Notes: generated by a model not told the origin, from the letters alone. A stretch of 64,000 nt of DNA from JAGPUQ01 sp050179115 (GCA_050179115.1 JBFXFL010000004.1:40444-104443), one strand, 5' to 3'; positions 24,237 to 32,990 are shown, numbered from the stretch's first letter. Translations and numbers: made by a program.

Positions 24237-25073
24237 ATGGACCCAAACTACGCAAATCCCGTCGCCGATATCGACGCCCTCATCGATGTCATGGAGGACG
24301 ACGCCGATCCCTTTCAGCACGATCCCGGCGTCGAAGCGGTCAAGACGCCGCTCTGGCGCGAAGCCCTCTGGCCGACTGAACTGGGTCGGCTGCTGTGCAG
24401 CCCGCTGTACCAAGGGCGCGGGGTCCCGCACGGCCATGGCGAACCGATTCTGGTTATTCCGGGCTTTCTCGCCAACGACGTCATGATGATGCCGCTGCGG
24501 CGCTGGCTGCGGCGCATCGGCTACCGGCCCTATCACGCCGATATTGCCTGGAATACCGACTGCCCCAACAAGACCGCCCTGCGCCTCGCGCACAAGGTCA
24601 AGGTGATCCACCGCAAAACGGGCCAACCGGTGGTGCTGATTGGCCACAGCCTGGGCGGCATGCTCGCCAAGTCCGTCCTGCAGCATGTGCCGGAGCTCAT
24701 CGATCGGGTGATTACCCTGGGATCGCCGTTTCGCGATCATGTCCGCGCCCATCCCGCCGTGACCGGGGTGTGGGAATACCTGCTCGCCGGCCAGGGCAAG
24801 CTCGTGGGTCGCAATCTCCACGCGTCCTGCGGTACCGGTTTCTGCATGTGCGACTTCGTGCGCCACATGCTGCAACCAGAGCTCAAACCCGTGCCCCAGT
24901 TTGCGATCTATTCGCGCAACGACGGCGTGGTGGATTGGGTGAGTTGCGCCGAAGAAGACGCTTCAGCCAATACGGAGATCAACGAATCGACCCACATCGG
25001 GCTGATTTTTCACCCCCGCGCACTGGGCGCCATCGCCGAACGGCTGGCGCAACGCATCGACAAGGACGGCTGA
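24237..25073 (+). CDS. Alpha/beta hydrolase, lipase-like
   Basis: The 278-residue product has no signal peptide. The core starts EPILVIPGFLANDVMMMPLRRWLRRIGYRPY, and the nucleophile elbow is IGHSLGGMLAK. Later segments RVITLGSPF and FAIYSRNDGVVDW hold the probable catalytic Asp, and the His is near STHIGLIF. A CGTGFCMCDF cluster is unusual. The fold resembles triacylglycerol lipases and PGAP1-like esterases. A GTG at 24225 is an alternative start. Its position behind phaP hints at a granule-related esterase, but nothing proves it. Confidence 0.75.
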   Translation: MDPNYANPVADIDALIDVMEDDADPFQHDPGVEAVKTPLWREALWPTELGRLLCSPLYQGRGVPHGHGEPILVIPGFLANDVMMMPLRRWLRRIGYRPYHADIAWNTDCPNKTALRLAHKVKVIHRKTGQPVVLIGHSLGGMLAKSVLQHVPELIDRVITLGSPFRDHVRAHPAVTGVWEYLLAGQGKLVGRNLHASCGTGFCMCDFVRHMLQPELKPVPQFAIYSRNDGVVDWVSCAEEDASANTEINESTHIGLIFHPRALGAIAERLAQRIDKDG

Positions 25074-25076
25074 CGG

Positions 25077-26804
25077 CTATCCGTTGACGACCGGCAGATT
25101 GATGCACGAAGGCAGATCCCTGGTGTGAAATACCGTCTGCAGTGCCGGCGCGCTGCCCGTGGCAGTCAATGAATTCTCGCCGGTGTTGGGGTTCCGATCG
25201 TAGCGGGGGAAATCGCTGGAGGTGACGATCAGCCGCAGGCAATGACCCGCGCGAAACACCATGGCGGTCGCCCACAGATCGAGCTCCCGGCAGATGGGTG
25301 TGTCAGGCGCGCAGGATGTACCCTGCGTGTGCGCCTGGTAGGACGCCCGCACCACGCCATCGCAGACATTGAAGGTGCGCCCGTCCGGATGAACATCGCA
25401 GAGCTTGGCCATCCAGTCGGTATCCACCGCGCTGGTGCTCGCAAACAATTTCAGGGTGACGGGGCCGCAGATTTCCAGGTCTGCCGCCAGCGGGGCGGAC
25501 GTATAGATGAGCACGTCCCGACGCCCCAGAATCGGTGCCTGATCCACCGGCCCGGGACTGTACTGGGGCGGCATCAGCAAGGTTCCGCCACAGGTGGGGC
25601 AGGGATCTTCCGGGTCGTAGACGTAGCTGTCGGACGGTTCTTCCGCGCCCGGCGCCTGCGTGCAGAGAACGGCACCCGCGCGCAGATACCAGGGCGTGAG
25701 GCGTACCCGCTCCGGCGGCCAGGCGGCTTCATCGCGCCAGCGATTGGCGCCCTGCACGAACACCCGTACCGGCGCATCCGTGGCAAAGCTCGCCGTATCG
25801 CCCTTTAACCAGCGGTTGAACCAGCGCAACTGCATCTGGGTGAGATCTTCGCGAAGATCGAGCAGGTAGCCGCTGGCGCGAAAGCCGAAATCGAGCTGAC
25901 CCACGTAGTTGAGAAACATGGCATGCGACCAGGGACCGATCACCAGACGGGTCTGTGCGCGGGCTTCGGGCGAACCCGCGCGCGCCCGCATACCGGTGTA
26001 ATGGCTCAAATCGCCGCCCAGCAGCATGTCGTGCCAGCCCGCGATGATCAGGGCAGGGGCCTGCACCCGATCGTGGCGGTCGCTGAACAGCAGCGACTCC
26101 GTCCAGGCGTCCGGCCGGGGGTGACGCAGCACCTCGAACAGAAAGGGAACGAATTCGGCATCTTCCGGATGGGCCGCCAGCAGGCGGTCCAGCGGCCGCT
26201 CCCGCACACAGTCGCCAAAATGATCCAGGGCCTCCACCAGCTCCACCAGGCGTGCGCCCAGGGTCGGCAGATCGAACCCGCGCCGCACCAGGGCAGCCGG
26301 CCCGATCACCCGCAACGCCCACATGACCAGGGTGGACAGCTGGAGCACGCCGTCGCGCCAGAAGTGGTTGCGCCAGAAATCGTTCGGCGCGGTGGTGGGC
26401 GAAATCGCCTTCAGCGCCGGGTGACCGGAGGCCGCGCACAGCCAGGTGGTGCCGCCCATGTAGGAGAGTCCATAGGCGCCGATATTGCCGTCGCAAAACG
26501 GCTGCCCGGCGATCCAGTCGAGGGTATCGGCACCATCCGCTGCCTCGTTGACGTAGGGGAAAAAGACCCCGCCACCGGATGCCCAGCGCGCCCGCACGTC
26601 CTGAATCACCACCGCATAGCCGGCCGCTGCCGCGCGAATCGGGTCCAGGGTCATGCCCACCAGGGGCAGGAATTCCTTGTTGTAAGGCGTCCGCTGCAAC
26701 AGCACCGGGCAAGGGTGTTCCCCCGCCGGGCGGTAAATGTCGGCGCGCAACACCACACCATCGCGCATCGGGATGGCGACATTCTTCTCGATGGTAATGC
26801 TCAT
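25077..26804 (-). CDS. CocE/NonD family hydrolase (S15-like)
   Basis: The 575-residue product starts MSITIEKNVAIPMRDGVVLRADIYRP, a typical CocE/X-Pro dipeptidyl-peptidase opening. The nucleophile is S114 in GAYGLSYMGG. The oxyanion tyrosine is in LLQRTPYNK, and IIAGWHDMLLGG probably holds the catalytic Asp. A C-terminal jelly-roll domain (YTSAPLAADLEICGPVTLKLFASTSAVDTDWMAKL) completes the family architecture. It is cytosolic, with no signal peptide. The substrate, an ester or amide, cannot be deduced. It converges with the lipase-like gene three bases away. Confidence 0.9.
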   Translation of the reverse strand: MSITIEKNVAIPMRDGVVLRADIYRPAGEHPCPVLLQRTPYNKEFLPLVGMTLDPIRAAAAGYAVVIQDVRARWASGGGVFFPYVNEAADGADTLDWIAGQPFCDGNIGAYGLSYMGGTTWLCAASGHPALKAISPTTAPNDFWRNHFWRDGVLQLSTLVMWALRVIGPAALVRRGFDLPTLGARLVELVEALDHFGDCVRERPLDRLLAAHPEDAEFVPFLFEVLRHPRPDAWTESLLFSDRHDRVQAPALIIAGWHDMLLGGDLSHYTGMRARAGSPEARAQTRLVIGPWSHAMFLNYVGQLDFGFRASGYLLDLREDLTQMQLRWFNRWLKGDTASFATDAPVRVFVQGANRWRDEAAWPPERVRLTPWYLRAGAVLCTQAPGAEEPSDSYVYDPEDPCPTCGGTLLMPPQYSPGPVDQAPILGRRDVLIYTSAPLAADLEICGPVTLKLFASTSAVDTDWMAKLCDVHPDGRTFNVCDGVVRASYQAHTQGTSCAPDTPICRELDLWATAMVFRAGHCLRLIVTSSDFPRYDRNPNTGENSLTATGSAPALQTVFHTRDLPSCINLPVVNG

Positions 26805-27011
26805 ATCAGGCGCTCTCCTCGGGCGTGACCGACAGCATCACAGGGCAATTACCGTTCCATTCCTGCGTCGGACGGCTTCATGCTGGACCGCTTTCTTGTC
26901 ACCCGTATGGCGCCCCTGGTACAGGCTGGGGATCGGCCGCCCATCTGTCCGTTGCCGGGCGTTACGAAACCAGCACGCGCGATTGCGCCTTGCAATCAAA
27001 GGCCGGTCCGG

Positions 27012-27040
27012 TTGACACTCCAGACCGAAGCCGGGAAAAT
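27012..27040 (+). promoter_or_regulatory. tRNA-Met promoter
   Basis: TTGACA (27012-27017) and GAAAAT (27035-27040) are 17 bases apart. They are followed by a GC-rich discriminator CGCGCGCCCC, typical of stringently controlled stable-RNA promoters, 17 bases before the tRNA. Confidence 0.65.
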
Positions 27041-27056
27041 CGCGCGCCCCTTCCAA

Positions 27057-27133
27057 GGCTACGTAGCTCAGCTGGTTAGAGCACAGCACTCATAATGCTG
27101 GGGTCGGCGGTTCAAGTCCGCCCGTAGCTACCA
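27057..27133 (+). tRNA. tRNA-Met (CAU), elongator type
   Basis: The 77-base cloverleaf starts GGCTACG with 3' partner CGTAGCT (one G-U pair). The D arm is GCTC/GAGC, the anticodon stem CAGCA/TGCTG, and anticodon CAT is at 27091-27093. The T arm has TTCAAGT, and CCA is encoded. The 5' half is nearly identical to E. coli elongator tRNA-Met, and the G1-U72 wobble differs from the unpaired end of initiator tRNA. Confidence 0.96.
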
Positions 27134-27161
27134 TATCGATAGTTTGTGTCGAACTCGATCT

Positions 27162-27197
27162 CCCGGCAAACGCCGGGCGCGCCCCGAACCGGGGCGC
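27162..27197 (+). terminator. Tandem hairpins after tRNA-Met
   Basis: Two consecutive stems, CCCGGC/GCCGGG (27162-27177) and GCGCCCC/GGGGCGC (27179-27197), lie 29 bases after the tRNA and before a TATAAT (27211-27216) ahead of the next gene. There is no T run, so a processing or Rho-assisted end is more likely than intrinsic termination. Confidence 0.4.
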
Positions 27198-27249
27198 CTG
27201 CGCATTCCCCTATAATCAACCTTTGCACATGCTCGGATCCGGCGTCTTC

Positions 27250-28071
27250 ATGCAGGTTGATCTTCACACCCACTCCACCGCATCCGACGGCAAGCTGACA
27301 CCGCTTGAGCTGGTGGAGCGGGCGCTGGCCTGCGGGGTCGACCTGCTCGCGATCACGGATCACGACACCACGGCGGGCTTCGACAGCCTCGGCGAGGCCC
27401 GCTTCGGGTCGTTGCGACTGGTGGCCGGGATCGAGCTGTCCGCCCAATGGCGCGGGCGGACGATTCATGTGGTCGGACTCAATATCGGTCGCGGCCGCGA
27501 CGCCATCCAGGAAGCCGTCTCGGTGCAGCAGGCCGCGCGGCGCACGCGCGCCGGCATCATTGCCGCACGGCTGGCAAAGCAAGGGCTCGGCGATCTGACC
27601 GAGCGCGTGGAAGAACTCGCCCGCCGCATCAGCATCGGGCGCCCGCACATTGCGGAAATGCTGGTGGAATCCGGCGCGGTGCGCACAATCGACGAAGCCT
27701 TTCGTAAATATCTGGGCAGCGGCCGCATGGGTGATGTAAAGGACGAATGGGCATCATTGCCGCAAATCATTGGCTGGATTCGCGATGCCGGCGGCACTGC
27801 GGTGATCGCCCATCCGGAGAAATATCAGTTCACCCGCACGCGCCTGCGCGAACTGGTCGAGGATTTTCGCGCGGCGGGCGGCGAGGCGATCGAAGTGGTT
27901 TCCGGCCGGCAGGCTGGTCCCGAAACCCGGACCCTGGCCGCGCTGTGCGAACAGCACCAGCTGAGTGCGTCCACCGGTTCGGATTTTCATCAGCCCGGTC
28001 AGCACTGGGCCGAACTGGGGCGTCAGCCCGCGGTGCCGGATGACTGCCGCCCGGTCTGGGAGCGCTGGTAA
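27250..28071 (+). CDS. rnm: PHP-domain 5'-3' exoribonuclease (RNase AM, YciV family)
   Basis: In E. coli this PHP enzyme trims the 5' ends of rRNA and degrades short RNAs and nucleoside 3',5'-bisphosphate. The 273-residue product starts MQVDLHTHSTASDG (metal site 1) and contains LLAITDHDTTAGF, GIELSAQWRGRTIHVVGL, GTAVIAHPEKY and the late STGSDFHQPG, all PHP metal ligands, with close similarity to YciV throughout. An in-frame ATG at 27229 is an alternative start; ribosome sites are weak for both. Confidence 0.9.
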   Translation: MQVDLHTHSTASDGKLTPLELVERALACGVDLLAITDHDTTAGFDSLGEARFGSLRLVAGIELSAQWRGRTIHVVGLNIGRGRDAIQEAVSVQQAARRTRAGIIAARLAKQGLGDLTERVEELARRISIGRPHIAEMLVESGAVRTIDEAFRKYLGSGRMGDVKDEWASLPQIIGWIRDAGGTAVIAHPEKYQFTRTRLRELVEDFRAAGGEAIEVVSGRQAGPETRTLAALCEQHQLSASTGSDFHQPGQHWAELGRQPAVPDDCRPVWERW

Positions 28072-28236
28072 CCGGCCGCTGCGCAGCCAACGCCAAGGTC
28101 CATCACCCCGACGGATCGGCGTGGCACCGTGCTCCGTTGGTTGCGCAAGGCCGTGCCGGCGGATGACGATCCGCGGAACCGCAGGTACCATGCGCCATCG
28201 TTTGGCCATACCCGACCACCGGCAGTATCAATCCCC

Positions 28237-29172
28237 ATGCAGGTAGAACAACCGCAGGCCACCGCCCCCCTCGTTGCGATGCGCGGCCTCTGCAAGCGTT
28301 ATGCGGATCGCAGCGTGGTTGATAATCTGGACCTCGTGGTCCAGGAAGGCGAGTGCTTCGGTCTGCTGGGCCCAAACGGCGCCGGCAAAACCACCACCCT
28401 GCGCATGCTGCTGGGCCTGACACCGCCGGACAGCGGGACGATTCAGGTGCTGGGCGAGCCGATTCCCGAACGGGCGCGGATCGCGCGCGAGCAGATCGGG
28501 ATCGTGCCCCAGTTCGACAGCCTCGATCCGGATTTCACGGTGCGCGAGAACCTCATCACCTACGCCAGTTACTTCGGTCTGCGCGGTCCGCAAATCGACG
28601 AACGGATCGCCGAGCTGATCGCATTCGCACATCTCGAAGGCCGCGAACACGTGGCGATTCCGGAACTCTCGGGCGGCATGAAGCGCCGGCTGACCCTGGC
28701 GCGGGCGCTGATCAATCGACCCCGCCTGGTAGTGCTCGACGAGCCTACCACCGGCCTCGATCCCCAGGCGCGGCACCATATCTGGCAGCGCTTGCGGGAA
28801 CTGCGCGATGCCGGCACCACACTGATCCTGACCACCCATTACATGGAGGAGGCGGAACGCCTGTGCGATCGTCTGGCGATTCTCGATGCGGGTCGCATCG
28901 TGGCCTGCGACACGCCCCGGGCATTGATTGCCGAGCACATAGAACCCCATGTGCTCGAACTGACCGGCCCGATCGCCGATACCTGGGGCGCCGACGCCGC
29001 CCCGGATGCCGGGGTTCGCATTCACCGGATCGGGGATCTCACGCTCCTCTACACCGCGAAACCGCGCGCCCTGCTGGAGCGGCTCGATGCCACCGACCAG
29101 CGTTATCTGCACCGCCCGGCCAACCTGGAAGATGTCTTCCTGAAATTGACCGGCCACGATCTGCGGGACTGA
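28237..29172 (+). CDS. ABC exporter ATP-binding subunit, NodI-like
   Basis: The 311-residue ATPase has Walker A GPNGAGKTTT, Q-loop VPQFDSLD, signature ELSGGMKRRLTLARAL, Walker B LVVLDEPTTGLDPQ and H-loop TTHYMEEAERL. The DPDFTVRENL and YLHRPANLEDVFLKLTG regions are typical of the NodI/DrrA branch. With the permease four bases downstream it forms an ABC-2 exporter; the cargo is unknown, as nodulation is not implied. ATG 28237 is chosen because the longer frame upstream lacks homology. Confidence 0.92.
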   Translation: MQVEQPQATAPLVAMRGLCKRYADRSVVDNLDLVVQEGECFGLLGPNGAGKTTTLRMLLGLTPPDSGTIQVLGEPIPERARIAREQIGIVPQFDSLDPDFTVRENLITYASYFGLRGPQIDERIAELIAFAHLEGREHVAIPELSGGMKRRLTLARALINRPRLVVLDEPTTGLDPQARHHIWQRLRELRDAGTTLILTTHYMEEAERLCDRLAILDAGRIVACDTPRALIAEHIEPHVLELTGPIADTWGADAAPDAGVRIHRIGDLTLLYTAKPRALLERLDATDQRYLHRPANLEDVFLKLTGHDLRD

Positions 29173-29176
29173 TGCC

Positions 29177-29956
29177 ATGTCCATCGCACTGATCCCCAGT
29201 CCCAGTGTGCGCAGCTTGGCGGTGTGGCGCCGCAATTTTCGCGTCTGGCGGAAAATTCTGCTGCCCTCGGCGCTCGGCAACTTCGGCGAGCCGCTGCTGT
29301 ACCTGATGGCCTTCGGCTACGGCTTCGGGCAACTGGTGGGGGATCTGGGCCAATTACCTTACATGGCGTTCCTGGCCTCCGGGATCATCTGCTCCAGCAC
29401 CCTCTTCACCGCCAGCTTTGAAGCCATGTATTCCGCCTACACCCGCATGGCGGGCCAGCAGACCTGGGGCGCCATGCTGAATGCGCCCCTCACCGTCGAC
29501 GATATCGTGCTCGGCGAGATTCTCTGGGCCGCGACCAAGGGTCTGATGAACGCCACCGCCATCCTCATCGTCGCCGCACTGCTCGGCTTGGTCGCCGACT
29601 TGCGCGCGCTGCTGGCACTGCCGGTGTTGGCCGTCGCGGGATTCACATTCGCCGCCTGCGCGATGGTGGTGACGGCAAGATCGCGATCCTACGATTTTTT
29701 TCTCTACTATTTCACGTTGGTGCTGACGCCCATGCTGCTGACCGGCGGCGTATTTTTCCCGCGTGAACAGTTCCCCGAGCTGCTGCAGGATCTCGCCTAC
29801 CTGCTCCCACTCGCGCATGTGGTCGATCTGGTGCGACCGTTGCTCACCGGCGGCTCCCTTCACGCACCGCTGCTGCATCTGCTGGTGATGGTTGCCTACG
29901 GCGCAGCGGGATTGCTGATCGCGACCGCTGCCGTCCGGCGGCGTCTGGTGCGTTGA
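29177..29956 (+). CDS. ABC-2 type permease, NodJ-like
   Basis: The 259-residue inner-membrane protein has about six hydrophobic helices. The N-terminus SLAVWRRNFRVWRKILLPSALGNFGEPLLYLMAFGYGFG and the segment RSYDFFLYYFTLVLTPMLLTGGVFFPREQFP are characteristic of NodJ-type ABC-2 permeases. It starts four bases after the ATPase stop and is the membrane half of the same exporter. Confidence 0.92.
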   Translation: MSIALIPSPSVRSLAVWRRNFRVWRKILLPSALGNFGEPLLYLMAFGYGFGQLVGDLGQLPYMAFLASGIICSSTLFTASFEAMYSAYTRMAGQQTWGAMLNAPLTVDDIVLGEILWAATKGLMNATAILIVAALLGLVADLRALLALPVLAVAGFTFAACAMVVTARSRSYDFFLYYFTLVLTPMLLTGGVFFPREQFPELLQDLAYLLPLAHVVDLVRPLLTGGSLHAPLLHLLVMVAYGAAGLLIATAAVRRRLVR

Positions 29957-30027
29957 TCTCACTCGCCACCCACACTGTTATAGTGAGCCGGCACGCCCTT
30001 TCCCCGGTTGTATCCAAGGAGGTCTCG

Positions 30028-30549
30028 ATGAAAACCCGACTATTGCTGTTGGCCATGTTCGGTGTCGGCTGCGCCCAGGCCGCCGAGCTGTCGGTGCAAA
30101 TGAATACCGTGGATGCGAAGGGCACCGGCGCCACACTGGGTGTCGTGACCGTTACCGAGTCAAGCCACGGCCTGGTGTTCACCCCAAAACTGAGCGGGCT
30201 GGCTTCCGGTCTCCACGGTTTCCATGTGCATCAGAATCCCAGTTGCGGGCCGGCCGAAAAAGACGGCGCGAGCGTGCCCGCCGGCGCGGCGGGCAGTCAT
30301 TATGATCCCGCCACCACCGGCCATCACGGCACCCCCTGGGGCGACGGTCATCTCGGCGATCTGCCGCCGCTCTTCGTGGCGGCTGACGGCACGGCAATCC
30401 AGCCGGTGCTGGCGCCGCGTATGACCAAGCTCGCCGACATCCGGGGCCGCGCCCTGGTGATCCATGCCGGCGGTGATAATCACGCCGATCTGCCGGCGCC
30501 GCTCGGCGGCGGCGGAGCACGCCTGGCCTGCGGGGTGATCGCGCCCTAG
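30028..30549 (+). CDS. sodC: Cu/Zn superoxide dismutase
   Basis: SodC is a periplasmic enzyme disproportionating superoxide. The 173-residue product has a signal peptide (MKTRLLLLAMFGVGCAQA), copper ligands in GLHGFHVHQNPSC, the zinc loop AAGSHYDPATTGHHG, PWGDGHLGDLP, and the C-terminal VIHAGGDNHADLPAPLGGGGARLACGVI with the disulfide cysteine. AAGGAGG precedes the ATG. An extended -10 (TGTTATAGT, 29976-29984) just after the permease gene suggests its own promoter. Confidence 0.96.
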   Translation: MKTRLLLLAMFGVGCAQAAELSVQMNTVDAKGTGATLGVVTVTESSHGLVFTPKLSGLASGLHGFHVHQNPSCGPAEKDGASVPAGAAGSHYDPATTGHHGTPWGDGHLGDLPPLFVAADGTAIQPVLAPRMTKLADIRGRALVIHAGGDNHADLPAPLGGGGARLACGVIAP

Positions 30550-30603
30550 GGCACGTCAAACGAAACCTTGAACCGCCTGCGCGGATGGAAACTTCCTCCG
30601 CGC

Positions 30604-30703
30604 NNNNNNNNNNNNNNNNNNNNNNNNNNNNNNNNNNNNNNNNNNNNNNNNNNNNNNNNNNNNNNNNNNNNNNNNNNNNNNNNNNNNNNNNNNNNNNNNN
30701 NNN
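30604..30703. other. Assembly gap (100 N) inside engB
   Basis: Exactly 100 N marks a scaffold join of unknown true length. It removes the C-terminal part of engB. The left contig edge coincides with the end of a 7-bp inverted repeat (GCGCGGA 30579-30585 and TCCGCGC 30597-30603), a structure that could have stalled sequencing or assembly. Confidence 0.95.
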
Positions 30704-31317
30704 GTCTGTGCGGTGACCTCCGCGAGCCCCATCCGGGCTACCTCGCGCCGCACTCCCAGCAGCGCCGCCTGCGCCGGGCCGCGATTGAGTTTGTCCGCTT
30801 TGGTGAGCAGTACATGTACCGGCAACGCGGCCTCCGCAGCCCACGCCAGCATGTGCTGGTCGAAGGCTTGCAGTGGATGACGGATGTCCATCAACAGCAC
30901 CAGCCCGCGCAGCGAAGACCGGGCACGCAGGTAGTGCGCAAGATGCTGGTCCCACTCGTCCTTCATCGCCTTGGGTACTTTGGCGTAGCCGTAACCGGGC
31001 AGATCGACCAGCCGCTGCCCCGGCGCCAGCGCAAAAAAGTTCATCAGCCGGGTGCGCCCCGGTGTCTTGCTGGTGCGTGCCAGCTTGCCTTGGCGCGTCA
31101 GTGCGTTGAGTGCGCTGGATTTGCCTGCGTTGGAACGGCCAGCGAACGCGACTTCAACGCCCCGATCGGGCGGGCAATCCGCGAGTGTCGGCGCGCTTTT
31201 AAGAAAAACCGCGCGCTGGAAGTCGGCCTCGCACAGCCCTTGCGGGACGTCATTCCCGGCGGCTTCGGCTGCCATCGCCGGAGCTTGATCGCCACGCTGG
31301 CTAGGATCTTTGGACAT
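30704..31317 (-). CDS. engB: Ribosome biogenesis GTPase EngB (YsxC/YihA), C-terminus lost in gap
   Basis: EngB is an essential GTPase for late large-subunit assembly. The 204 visible residues include the G1 loop AFAGRSNAGKSSALNAL, switch region RTSKTPGRTRLMNFF, G3 LVDLPGYGYAKVP and G4 LLTKADKLNRG. The gene runs into 100 N. Across the gap one frame ends soon after (ARRKFPSAQAVQGFV), but this does not resemble an EngB C-terminus, so I stop the call at the gap edge. It is divergent from cytochrome c4, the order seen in Pseudomonas. Confidence 0.93.
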
Positions 31318-31470
31318 GGCTCGGGTCCTGGGGCAAATGTTGGCGCCAATGTGGTTCGGGTGTCAGGCTCCGCCACACTGCACTTGCCGGGCGAAGACCG
31401 TGGACGCCTGCCTGTAGCGGTTATACGGCCGGGCACGGCTCGTCGCGTTAAGCTCGACTGACGATTGGTA

Positions 31471-31476
31471 TATACT
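31471..31476 (+). promoter_or_regulatory. Candidate -10 element for cytochrome c4
   Basis: TATACT is preceded by TGGTA in extended -10 style, 65 bases before the cytochrome c4 ATG in the engB-divergent spacer. The -35 region (TTAAGC, 17 bases upstream) is poor. Confidence 0.4.
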
Positions 31477-31540
31477 CCGCCCCCGTCGCGCCGACCCGCG
31501 TGAACGGGCGCCCATTCTAGCCAAATCGAGCGAGCAGAAT

Positions 31541-32182
31541 ATGAAGAAAGCGATACTTCTGTGCCTGGCCGGTGCGATGGCCATTGTGCTGGCGCCACCA
31601 GCCCTGGCCGCCGGCGACGCCAGTGCCGGCAAAGCCAAAACGGCTGTGTGCGCCGGCTGCCATGGCGCCAACGGCGCAAGCCTGGCCCCGAATTTTCCGC
31701 ATCTCGCCGGGTTGGGCGAAAAATATCTGGCCAAGCAACTACTCGACATGCAATCCGGTCAGCGCACCGTCGCGGAAATGTCCGGTTTGCTGAACGATTT
31801 GAGCCCCCAGGATCTCGCCGATATCGCCGCCTACTTCGCCGCGCAACCGCGCCAGTGGGCGGGTGCCAAGGATGACGCCAAGGCCCTGGACCTGGGTGCC
31901 ACGATCTACCGCAGTGGCAACCTGGACACTGGTGTACCGGCCTGTACCGGCTGTCATTCGCCGGCGGGCAACGGCAACGCCCCGGCCGGTTATCCAGCGG
32001 TGGGCGGACAACATGCCGAATATCTGGTGAAACAACTGCGCGCGTTCCGCGACGGAGCACACGACGCGGCATGGCCCGGCGCCCGCGGCAACGATACAAA
32101 CGCCGTCATGCGGGGAGTCGCCGCCCGCATGACCGACCAGGAAATCGCGGCCGTCGCAAATTTTATCGCCGGCCTGAAATAA
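31541..32182 (+). CDS. Di-heme cytochrome c4
   Basis: A periplasmic two-domain electron carrier, commonly feeding terminal oxidases. The 213-residue product has a signal peptide (MKKAILLCLAGAMAIVLAPPALA) and two covalent heme sites, CAGCHG in the first half and CTGCHS in the second. Each domain has a later methionine that can serve as axial ligand (VAEMSGLLNDLS and AVMRGVAARMTD). The engB-cytochrome c4-dsbA order supports the c4 assignment over other c-type cytochromes. Confidence 0.92.
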   Translation: MKKAILLCLAGAMAIVLAPPALAAGDASAGKAKTAVCAGCHGANGASLAPNFPHLAGLGEKYLAKQLLDMQSGQRTVAEMSGLLNDLSPQDLADIAAYFAAQPRQWAGAKDDAKALDLGATIYRSGNLDTGVPACTGCHSPAGNGNAPAGYPAVGGQHAEYLVKQLRAFRDGAHDAAWPGARGNDTNAVMRGVAARMTDQEIAAVANFIAGLK

Positions 32183-32293
32183 CGATCGGGTAGATCGGGG
32201 ATTCGGGCCTGCAACCGTGGCGGGTGTGCAGTGTCGAACCTTCGATACTGCTTGCGGGTTACGCCCGCCCAACAAGTGAAGGAGGCGCCTCTA

Positions 32294-32977
32294 GTGGATC
32301 GGTCGCTGAAAACCCTGGCATTGAAAGCCTTGGGGGCAACGGTTCTGGTGCTCGCCGCCGCCTTGGCCAGCGCGGCCGACTATATCGCCGGCAAGCATTA
32401 CCTGGTGCTGGACGAACCGGTGCGCACCGGCGATGCCAGCAAGATCGAAGTCACCGAAGTATTCTGGTACGGCTGCGGCCACTGTTACTCGTTCGAGCCA
32501 CTGCTGGAAAAATGGAGCAAGACGCTACCGGCCGATGTCGTGCTGGTGCGCAGCCCGGCCATCTGGCATCCCACCATGGAATTGCACGCACGCGCGTACT
32601 ACACGGCCAAGGCGCTCAATGTTCTGGATCCCCTCCACCGAGCGTTGTTCGACGCCATGAATGTCGACCAAAACAAACTGGGAACAGAGGGCGACATCAA
32701 GAAAATCTTTACCGCGCACGGCGTGGATGGTGATGCCTTCAGCAAGACGTTCAATTCATTTGGTGTCGGCAGTGCCGTGGGTCAGGCCGATGCCCGCCAG
32801 CGCAGCTACAAGATTACCGGGACGCCGGAGATCGTGGTCGAGGGCAAGTACCGGGTCTCCGCCCGCCAAGCCGGCAGCCACGAAGCCATGCTCGCGGTAA
32901 TCGACCACTTGATCGCGGTGGAACGCGCCGCCCGCGCCAAGCGCCACGCGAGTGACAGCACCGCGCCCGCCAAGTAG
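32294..32977 (+). CDS. dsbA: Thiol:disulfide interchange protein DsbA
   Basis: DsbA introduces disulfides into periplasmic proteins. The 227-residue product starts at GTG 32294, with AAGGAGG eight bases upstream; the open frame continues back to 32231 without a ribosome site. It has a signal peptide (SLKTLALKALGATVLVLAAALASA), a thioredoxin fold with active site FWYGCGHCYSFEP, an inserted helical domain, and the cis-proline loop ITGTPEIVVEGKYRV. The motif CGHC replaces the common CPHC, which may lower the oxidising potential. The C-terminal tail overlaps a tRNA promoter. Confidence 0.95.
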   Translation: MDRSLKTLALKALGATVLVLAAALASAADYIAGKHYLVLDEPVRTGDASKIEVTEVFWYGCGHCYSFEPLLEKWSKTLPADVVLVRSPAIWHPTMELHARAYYTAKALNVLDPLHRALFDAMNVDQNKLGTEGDIKKIFTAHGVDGDAFSKTFNSFGVGSAVGQADARQRSYKITGTPEIVVEGKYRVSARQAGSHEAMLAVIDHLIAVERAARAKRHASDSTAPAK

Positions 32978-32980
32978 ACT
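32952..32980 (+). promoter_or_regulatory. tRNA-Thr promoter in the dsbA 3' end
   Basis: GTGACA (32952-32957) and TAGACT (32975-32980) are exactly 17 bases apart, ending 10 bases before the tRNA. The -35 and most of the spacer lie in dsbA codons. Confidence 0.6.
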
Positions 32981-32990
32981 CTCGCTCCCC

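Noticed and set aside
26805..27056. Several short frames between the CocE hydrolase and tRNA-Met
   Set aside because: All are short, overlapping and without motifs; only the tRNA promoter is supported here.
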